From the NCBI GenBank assembly GCA_002712415.1, contig PATO01000003.1, positions 1 through 12,153 of the forward strand: a stretch of 12,153 bases of DNA, given 5' to 3'. The DNA comes from Actinomycetota bacterium (GTDB lineage: Bacteria > Actinomycetota > Acidimicrobiia > Acidimicrobiales > UBA8592). The position numbers were made by a program, and so were the translations under genes. The notes beneath the pieces were generated by a model. That model had not been told where the DNA came from. It saw only the letters and a program-made list of their open reading frames with translations, and ran no database searches. Shown here piece after piece: positions 1 through 4,713 of the stretch (within the stretch, counting starts at the first letter, position 1; each line of letters begins with the position of its first letter).

Positions 1-748
1 CAAGATCAAACTCAGTTCCAAGGTCCCCTCTAGCTACCATAATGCCTGCCGAGGCTTCAATTATGCCCTTAAGATTCTCTACCGCCGCTCGGGTTTCAAT
101 CTTTGCAACTACCAAGGGGCCACGAGGGTGCGGTTCTGTCCCAACGCGTCGTACGTCATGAGCAGATCGCACATATGAAACAGCAACCATATCAACACCG
201 AGTTCTACGAAAGCGTCTAATTTTCTGAGATCGCTATCAGTAGGAGTGGGCATACTTAACCTTTCGGATGGAATACGTATGCCAGGTCTACCATGAAGAC
301 GTCCTCCGCTTGTAACCACTCCAGTAACAGCTGAAGCAGAGACGTTCTCAACCCTTACCACAACTTGACCATCACCAAGAGGAATTACGTCTCCAGGCAA
401 TAGATCGTCCAAGACACCCTCGTAGTCAACTTCAATTGTCTTTTCGTTTGATCCACTATTACCGGGCACGATTGATATCTCAGAATCTTTAAGTAATTCA
501 GCACCTTCGTCACTAAAAGCTGCACACCGAATCTTTGGTCCGGGTAAGTCAACAAGAATTCCGACCCGTTTTGATAAATCTGCAGCAACTTGGCGTATTC
601 GCTTATATCGCTCAATAGCTTCATCTAAGGTGCCGTGAGCAAGACCTAATCGTGCAACATCCATACCGGCATCCATGATCTTCCTTAGGTCAGATTCAGA
701 ATCACTTGCTGGCCCAATAGTTGCGATTATCTTCGTACGTCTTTCCAT
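1..748 (-). CDS. pyk: Pyruvate kinase, N-terminal part (3' end outside window)
   Basis: Cytosolic glycolytic enzyme that transfers phosphate from phosphoenolpyruvate to ADP, giving pyruvate and ATP. The 249 visible residues start at ATG 748 and cover the N-terminal barrel strands, the B domain (about 74-168) and the return to the A domain; the C-terminal half lies beyond position 1. Visible signatures are ATIGPAS (9-15), the PEP-site Arg33 with His38, DLPGPKIR (67-74), the catalytic lysine in AKIET (Lys216, Glu218) and ARGDLG (239-244). Oddities: the usual RLNFSHG is RLGLAHG, so the Asn and Ser that bind K+ in the muscle enzyme are Gly35 and Ala37. The usual DTKGPE is DLPGPK, with Lys72 at the place of Glu117 of the muscle enzyme, a change known from K+-independent pyruvate kinases. 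No Shine-Dalgarno precedes the start; a TAGCGT box at -12 to -7 suggests a leaderless mRNA. Family is certain; K+ independence is inferred. Confidence 0.96.
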   Translation of the reverse strand, partial: MERRTKIIATIGPASDSESDLRKIMDAGMDVARLGLAHGTLDEAIERYKRIRQVAADLSKRVGILVDLPGPKIRCAAFSDEGAELLKDSEISIVPGNSGSNEKTIEVDYEGVLDDLLPGDVIPLGDGQVVVRVENVSASAVTGVVTSGGRLHGRPGIRIPSERLSMPTPTDSDLRKLDAFVELGVDMVAVSYVRSAHDVRRVGTEPHPRGPLVVAKIETRAAVENLKGIIEASAGIMVARGDLGTEFDL

Positions 749-754
749 ACTTAT

Positions 755-760
755 ACGCTA
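755..760 (-). promoter_or_regulatory. Leaderless -10 box of pyk
   Basis: On the minus strand TAGCGT occupies -12 to -7 relative to the ATG at 748 and fits the TANNNT pattern of a -10 hexamer that would place transcription start on the start codon. No Shine-Dalgarno lies upstream and no good -35 box is visible. The same hexamer sits at the identical distance before the divergent gene at 835, which raises confidence. Confidence 0.5.
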
Positions 761-822
761 TAGAATCCATCATCAAACCGTGTTGGCTACTAGAAATTTC
801 AAAGAATTTAACTTAGATGTGA

Positions 823-828
823 TAGCGT
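823..828 (+). promoter_or_regulatory. Leaderless extended -10 box of the GDPD gene
   Basis: TAGCGT lies at -12 to -7 before the GTG at 835 and is preceded by TGA, giving an extended -10 (TGnTANNNT). No Shine-Dalgarno is present. The 15 bases from the hexamer through the start codon differ from the pyk counterpart at only three positions. The 86 bp between the two starts hold both promoters back to back. Confidence 0.55.
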
Positions 829-834
829 TCAAGT

Positions 835-1602
835 GTGCCAGATAAGGATTTTTTGCAATCTGACTTTCCACTTGCATTTGCCCACAGAGGTGGCGTATTG
901 GATTTCCCAGAAAACTCTCTAAAGGCCTTCCAAGGTGCTTATGACTTAGGTTTCCGGTACATGGAGACTGATGTACATGCGACCAAAGATGGACAGCTAG
1001 TTGCCTTTCATGATGATAAATTAGATCGAGTAACCAACACTAAGGGAAAGATAGGGGAAATTAACTTCTCTGATTTGTCTCACGCTTTAATTGGTGGAAC
1101 TGAACCGATCCCGCTACTCATGGAATTATTAGAAGAATTCCCAGATGCTAAGTTTAATATTGACCCCAAACATGACGGTGCGGTAGAGCCACTTGCTGAG
1201 ATAATTGTTAGAACTAATTCAACTAATAGAGTATGTGTCGGATCATTTTCTGATGAAAGGATAAAAAGGATTGCGAAATTAATAGGCCCAAAGTTATGCA
1301 CTGGCATGGGGCCAAAATCGATTTCAAAGTTGCAAATTTCCAAATTAACAAAATCCCTTCTTACTTCGCCATTTGGAGATTGCGCACAGGTCCCATCGAA
1401 GATTAAAGGAGTCCCTTTCATAACTCGCGAATTCGTGAAAAGGGCACATTATTTGGACAAAGCCGTACATGCGTGGACTATTAACGAACCGGAAGAAATT
1501 GAGTATCTTTTGGATTTGGGTGTCGATGGAATAATGACTGATAATTTGTCAGCATTAAAATCTGTGTACCTTGCTAGAGGAATCTGGAATGGCAGAACTT
1601 AG
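835..1602 (+). CDS. Glycerophosphodiester phosphodiesterase (GDPD family, UgpQ-like)
   Basis: Hydrolyses glycerophosphodiesters such as glycerophosphocholine to glycerol-3-phosphate and an alcohol, recycling phospholipid head groups. At 255 residues with no signal peptide or membrane segment it is the short cytosolic form, a single TIM barrel. Motifs in order: HRGG with catalytic His17 and Arg18, ENS (Glu26, Asn27), ETDVHATKDG with metal ligands Glu44 and Asp46, FHD with the second catalytic His59, then NIDPK (108-112), GSFSDE (136-141), AWTIN (213-217) and DGIMTDN (231-237). In NIDPK an Asp (110) stands where many relatives carry the third metal-binding Glu. The GTG start fits the leaderless -10 box; another GTG two bases upstream is in another frame. 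The 3' end overlaps the next gene by 14 bases, so the two are probably cotranscribed and translationally coupled. The substrate range cannot be read from the sequence. Confidence 0.93.
   Translation: MPDKDFLQSDFPLAFAHRGGVLDFPENSLKAFQGAYDLGFRYMETDVHATKDGQLVAFHDDKLDRVTNTKGKIGEINFSDLSHALIGGTEPIPLLMELLEEFPDAKFNIDPKHDGAVEPLAEIIVRTNSTNRVCVGSFSDERIKRIAKLIGPKLCTGMGPKSISKLQISKLTKSLLTSPFGDCAQVPSKIKGVPFITREFVKRAHYLDKAVHAWTINEPEEIEYLLDLGVDGIMTDNLSALKSVYLARGIWNGRT
1576..1581 (+). promoter_or_regulatory. Ribosome binding site deciding the VOC gene start
   Basis: AGAGGA lies inside the end of the GDPD gene, 7 bases before ATG 1589. It favours that ATG over the in-frame TTG at 1571, which would place the Shine-Dalgarno inside the coding region. 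Confidence 0.7.
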
Positions 1603-2017
1603 ACCATTTCATTATGCGTTTGCGGTAGCGGATTTAGAGGTGGCTCAAGATTTCTACGTCAACACACTAGGGGCACAAGAAGCGCGAAGCGATGAAAAAT
1701 GGATAGATTTTAATTTTTTCGGACATCAACTTAGCGCTCATCTAATTATCGACTATCCCCCACTAACTTCTCCTCTGAGCCTCGTTGATGGTGACCATAT
1801 CCCCATTCCCCATTTCGGCGTAATCTTGACGAAACCTGTTTGGGAACAACTTGCAGAGCGACTACTCCATCTAGAAGTTCAATTTGCTCTTGAACCTAAA
1901 CTACGATTTAAGAATACCCCTGGAGAACAGTGGTCCATGTTTCTGTATGACCCATTTTCGAACGGAATTGAATTCAAGTGCTTTGAAAACGCAGAAATGA
2001 TATTTGCATCCTCATAA
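1589..2017 (+). CDS. VOC-superfamily protein (glyoxalase/extradiol dioxygenase fold, COG3565-like)
   Basis: A 142-residue protein with two beta-alpha-beta-beta-beta modules typical of the vicinal oxygen chelate superfamily. It resembles the predicted extradiol-dioxygenase group with WIDFNFFGHQ (38-47), PHFGV (74-78) and a terminal GIEFKCF (126-132). Likely metal ligands are His8, His75 and Glu128, a 2-His-1-carboxylate set; His46 and His51 are also conserved-looking. The reaction and substrate are unknown for this group, so dioxygenase should be read as a fold name, not a function. The start was set at ATG 1589 by the AGAGGA site. It overlaps the GDPD gene by 14 bases and is the last gene of that short operon; no intrinsic terminator is visible directly after it, and transcripts may run into the non-coding region beyond. 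Confidence 0.85.
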   Translation: MAELRPFHYAFAVADLEVAQDFYVNTLGAQEARSDEKWIDFNFFGHQLSAHLIIDYPPLTSPLSLVDGDHIPIPHFGVILTKPVWEQLAERLLHLEVQFALEPKLRFKNTPGEQWSMFLYDPFSNGIEFKCFENAEMIFASS

Positions 2018-2034
2018 ACCCGTATATTAAATCC

Positions 2035-2095
2035 TGTGGAAAACATGTGGGTTCCTTCACAAGAATGTGGATTTTCCGGTTTTATTTGTGGATAT
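2035..2095 (+). repeat. Four phased TGTGG repeats, DnaA-box-like
   Basis: Four same-strand copies of TGTGG followed by A/T-rich bases start at 2035 (TGTGGAAAA), 2046 (TGTGGGTTC), 2066 (TGTGGATTT) and 2087 (TGTGGATAT). The spacings of 11, 20 and 21 bp are multiples of one helical turn, so all copies face the same side of the DNA. The first and last differ by one base from the DnaA box TGTGGATAA. The array lies between the VOC gene and the promoter of the structured RNA. It could be a DnaA-binding cluster or the operator of another regulator; no replication gene is near, so an origin is not supported. Confidence 0.4.
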
Positions 2096-2117
2096 GTTGA
2101 GGATTTCTAATATTCGC

Positions 2118-2145
2118 TTGACGACAATCGAAAAAGATGTAAATG
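2118..2145 (+). promoter_or_regulatory. Candidate sigma-70-type promoter of the structured RNA
   Basis: TTGACG (2118-2123) matches five of six bases of a -35 box; 16 bases later TAAATG (2140-2145) is a weaker -10. A start near 2152 would lie just before the first hairpin of the structured RNA. The phased TGTGG repeats end 22 bp upstream, in a position suited to an activator or repressor. Confidence 0.4.
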
Positions 2146-2151
2146 TATCAA

Positions 2152-2532
2152 TACGCCAATGACAACGGCACAAAGAATTAGCAAAATCTAATCGGAAGCG
2201 GTGGCAGCATCGAAATCCGGGAAGGTACGGCTAAGGAAATGTGACAGCCATCGGAACAGGTTTAACGGGATTATCCGAAAGGGTAATCACTGGGAGGCGA
2301 TCTTCGGAAACCCAACCAGACCGCCATCAGCTCAGGCTGATGGATCCGACTTAAGACCGGAAGGGATTAAGCGTCAAAATAACCACAACTCTCGAGTTGC
2401 AGGAATTTGACAAAAGGCCGAAAGGTTCGGATCAAACCTTAGAAGTCCTTCAGGGGATGACTTTGGAAACGTTAAACTGCACAGCCCCGTGGGGTTTCTC
2501 TAAGAGAAATCACTCGGGGCTAATGTGTTTTT
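2152..2532 (+). ncRNA. Candidate structured non-coding RNA of unknown family
   Basis: In a chromosome with 0-3 bp convergent gaps, this region has no credible gene but many self-complementary segments. Helices in order: 2177-2181/2188-2192; 2269-2276/2281-2288, eight pairs capped by GAAA; a short stem capped by a C-G closed UUCG loop (2301-2308) inside 2291-2294/2311-2314; 2324-2331/2336-2343, eight perfect pairs; 2350-2358/2363-2371 with GGAA loop and tandem G-A mismatches; 2386-2390/2395-2399; 2406-2410/2432-2436 enclosing 2418-2422/2426-2430; 2443-2447/2459-2463. GTTTAACG (2260-2267) pairs perfectly with CGTTAAAC (2470-2477) and closes the set into a multibranch domain. CTAAGG (2231-2236) can pair with CCTTAG (2437-2442) as a pseudoknot. 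A terminator ends it. It does not match RNase P RNA, tmRNA, SRP RNA or the common riboswitches I can recall. The 5' end is approximate. Pairings were found by eye, without energy calculation. Confidence 0.6.
2480..2532 (+). terminator. Intrinsic terminator of the structured RNA
   Basis: A long hairpin: AGCCCCG (2483-2489) pairs with CGGGGCT (2515-2521), a middle section alternates pairs and two mismatches, and TTTCTC (2495-2500) pairs with GAGAAA (2504-2509) around loop TAA. CAC/GTG (2480-2482/2525-2527) can extend the base up to the five-T run at 2528-2532. It separates the RNA from the hydrolase gene, whose own -10 box starts 12 bases further on. Confidence 0.85.
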
Positions 2533-2544
2533 AATTCTATTTAT

Positions 2545-2550
2545 TAGTAT
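2545..2550 (+). promoter_or_regulatory. Leaderless -10 box of the alpha/beta hydrolase gene
   Basis: TAGTAT sits at -12 to -7 before ATG 2557, exactly where TAGCGT sits before the pyk and GDPD starts. No Shine-Dalgarno lies between the terminator and the ATG. This supports independent, leaderless transcription rather than read-through from the RNA upstream. Confidence 0.5.
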
Positions 2551-2556
2551 CGGATT

Positions 2557-3249
2557 ATGAATATGCTCCCACCAATTTTATTTGTACATGGTCTGGCGAC
2601 ATCAGGGGCACGCACCTGGGGTGAGAACGGCTGGCTTGATCTGGTCCAAGATGCTAACAGAGAGTCAATTGTTACAGACCTTCCGGGCCACGGAGCTAGT
2701 TACCACATTGCAAGTAATATGACCTACGAGAAATGTTATGAGTCAGTTTTAAGCTCCATTTCCACGCCCCCTGTAGATGCAATTGGTTTCTCACTAGGCG
2801 CACGGCTGCTCCTCACAGTCGCTAGTAAGAACCCTGATACTTTTCGTAAACTCGTACTATCTGGGATCGGAGATAACCTCTTCTCAGTAGATAAGACAAG
2901 ATATAAAAATATTCGTGATGGGATCGAAGGGAAGCCTAATCCTAGTAACCCTGAATCTCGTTATTTTAACCAGTTGTCTGAAGCCGTCGATATTAACCGA
3001 TTAGCAATACAAGAACTCATAAACTCTCCTCAGTCACCACTTGCGGTAGATCAATTAAGAGAAGTTAATTGCCCCGTTCTAGTAGTAATTGGCGAAAATG
3101 ATTTTGCTGCTCCGGCTACAAAACTCTTAGAATCATTGCCGAATGCAACATATTTAGAATTAAAAGGTGTCGACCACTTTGCAACTCCTAAGAATTTCTC
3201 GTTCATGGAGGCAGCATTAAAGTTTATAGACGCAGAGCCTCAATGGTAA
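2557..3249 (+). CDS. Alpha/beta-hydrolase fold protein
   Basis: A 230-residue cytosolic serine hydrolase with no signal peptide or membrane segment. The oxyanion-hole motif VHG is at 10-12, the DLPGHG strand-turn at 41-46, the nucleophile elbow GFSLG at 77-81 (Ser79), the acid in GENDFAAP (Asp182) and the histidine in GVDHFATP (His207), so the catalytic triad is complete. The cap region between Ser79 and Asp182 is short. Such proteins cleave esters, thioesters, lactones or C-C bonds; the substrate cannot be named. ATG 2557 is chosen over the in-frame ATG at 2563 because of the -10 box spacing. It stands alone, bounded upstream by the RNA terminator. Downstream only 3 bp separate it from the convergent end of gltD, leaving no room for a terminator, so the two transcripts probably overlap. 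Confidence 0.88.
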   Translation: MNMLPPILFVHGLATSGARTWGENGWLDLVQDANRESIVTDLPGHGASYHIASNMTYEKCYESVLSSISTPPVDAIGFSLGARLLLTVASKNPDTFRKLVLSGIGDNLFSVDKTRYKNIRDGIEGKPNPSNPESRYFNQLSEAVDINRLAIQELINSPQSPLAVDQLREVNCPVLVVIGENDFAAPATKLLESLPNATYLELKGVDHFATPKNFSFMEAALKFIDAEPQW

Positions 3250-3252
3250 TGA

Positions 3253-4713
3253 CTACCGCATTTGCTGAAGACTTGGTGTAACAGGGCTTGGGAGTTGAGA
3301 GACTCCTTGCAACCAACTGTCAACTGCCGAGGCGCAAGATCGCCCTTCAGCTATAGCCCACACGATAAGGCTTTGACCCCTGCCTGCATCGCCTGCTACG
3401 AATAATCCGTCAACATTAGTCATCCAATTAGCGTCTCTAGCAATATTACCTCTTGCGTCTAATTCTACTCGCAGTTCTGTTACCAACGAAGATGAGTCAG
3501 GGCCAACAAAGCCCATAGCAAGACACACCAGATTAGCTTTATGGATTTCCGTGGTACCTGGGATTTCCACGAAATCTAACCTGCCATCAATATTTTCTTT
3601 TTTGACTTGGATTGTCTCCAGTCCAGTTACTGCCCCATTCTCCCCAATGAACTGTGTTGTATTAATCGAGTAGATTCTTTCTCCGCCCTCTTCATGTGCA
3701 GATGATGTTCGCATCATTAAAGGCCATGTTGGCCAAGGGGTACTGTGATCTCTGCCCTCGGGAGGTTTTGGCATAATCTCAAATTGTTTAACAGAAGCAG
3801 CCCCATGGCGATGAACCGTTCCTAGGCAATCAGCGCCAGTGTCTCCACCCCCTATTATGATTACGTCCTTACCAAGTGCTGAGAAGGGATGGTCCTCATA
3901 ATCTCCTTCCTGCACTCGATTGGCTGGTTCAAGGAATTCCATGGCTTGGTAAATTCCATCAAAATCTCGACCAGGTATTGGTAGATCTCTCCAGTTCGTG
4001 GAGCCTATGGCTAAGATAACTGCATCGTGGCCAGACTGGATTTCTTGATAACTGATATCGGTACCAACGTTTACGTTTGTAACAAATTTTGTTCCCTCAG
4101 CTTCCATTTGTTTTATTCTGCGATCAATGTATTGCTTTTCCATTTTAAATTCAGGTATCCCATAACGAAGAAGACCGCCGATTCTGTCACTTTTCTCAAG
4201 GACTGTGACATCGTGGCCGGAACGCGATAGTTGCTGAGCCGCTGCTAAACCAGCGGGGCCTGAGCCTATGACAGCGACACTTTTGCCGGTCCGTTTATGA
4301 GCCAGAACAGGTTTTATCCAACCTTCGTTCCAGGCTCTTTCAACGATCTCTACTTCAACTTGCTTGATAGTGACAGGGTCTTCATGAATTCCTAGAACAC
4401 AAGCTGCCTCACAGGGAGCTGGACATAAGCGACCTGTAAATTCGGGAAAATTATTTGTTGCATGTAGTGCATCTATAGCTTCTCGCCAATTATTTTTATA
4501 GACCAAATCGTTCCAATCTGGTATCAGATTTCCTAGAGGGCAACCATTATTGCAGAAGGGTATACCACAATCCATGCACCGAGAGGCCTGCTTTTGTAGC
4601 GATTCGTTACTGAACGGTTCATAGACTTCTTTCCAATCACGAATACGAACCGGCACAGGCCGACGCTGAGGCATTTCTCTGCCATGACGGATAAATCCCC
4701 GTGGGTCGCCCAT
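3253..4713 (-). CDS. gltD: Glutamate synthase (NADPH) small subunit
   Basis: The electron-input subunit of glutamate synthase: FAD takes electrons from NADPH and passes them through iron-sulfur centres to the FMN of the large subunit. At 486 residues it has the usual length. The N-terminal ferredoxin-like domain has CMDCGIPFC with CNNGCP (Cys46, 49, 54, 58) and a second cluster group (Cys97, 101, 105). FAD-binding GSGPAG is at 150-155, the NADPH-binding Rossmann motif GGGDTGAD at 288-295, and the closing FAD segment FVAGDAGRGQSLIVWAIAEGR at 438-458. The ATG follows the gltB stop codon with no gap (TAG then ATG), and AAAGGA (4719-4724) lies 5 bases before it inside gltB, so translation is coupled. 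Complete, with no missing key residue seen. Its 3' end faces the hydrolase gene across 3 bp. Confidence 0.97.
   Translation of the reverse strand: MGDPRGFIRHGREMPQRRPVPVRIRDWKEVYEPFSNESLQKQASRCMDCGIPFCNNGCPLGNLIPDWNDLVYKNNWREAIDALHATNNFPEFTGRLCPAPCEAACVLGIHEDPVTIKQVEVEIVERAWNEGWIKPVLAHKRTGKSVAVIGSGPAGLAAAQQLSRSGHDVTVLEKSDRIGGLLRYGIPEFKMEKQYIDRRIKQMEAEGTKFVTNVNVGTDISYQEIQSGHDAVILAIGSTNWRDLPIPGRDFDGIYQAMEFLEPANRVQEGDYEDHPFSALGKDVIIIGGGDTGADCLGTVHRHGAASVKQFEIMPKPPEGRDHSTPWPTWPLMMRTSSAHEEGGERIYSINTTQFIGENGAVTGLETIQVKKENIDGRLDFVEIPGTTEIHKANLVCLAMGFVGPDSSSLVTELRVELDARGNIARDANWMTNVDGLFVAGDAGRGQSLIVWAIAEGRSCASAVDSWLQGVSQLPSPVTPSLQQMR

Noticed and set aside
1080..1421. Minus-strand open frame of 113 codons opposite the GDPD gene
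   Set aside because: The GDPD motifs prove the other strand is coding here, and this frame shows no motif or start signal.
1571..1588. TTG 1571 as start of the VOC gene
   Set aside because: It would put the AGAGGA ribosome site inside the coding region. ATG 1589 has that site 7 bases upstream, and family members begin close to that position.
2018..2160. Replication origin suggested by DnaA-box-like repeats next to AT-rich DNA
   Set aside because: No dnaA, dnaN, rpmH or gyrB lies nearby, and only two of four repeats are close to the consensus. Kept only as a possible protein-binding array.
2201..2410. Open frame of 69 codons starting with GTG in the large gap
   Set aside because: It lies across the hairpins of the structured RNA, has no Shine-Dalgarno, and its product is a charged, low-complexity-like sequence with no recognisable domain. 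The RNA explains the region better.
2177..2532. RNase P RNA or tmRNA as identity of the structured RNA
   Set aside because: The near-invariant RNase P segment GAGGAAAGTC and its partner are absent on both strands, and no tRNA-like acceptor end or tag reading frame of a tmRNA is present. The AGACCGCC at 2318-2325 alone is not enough.
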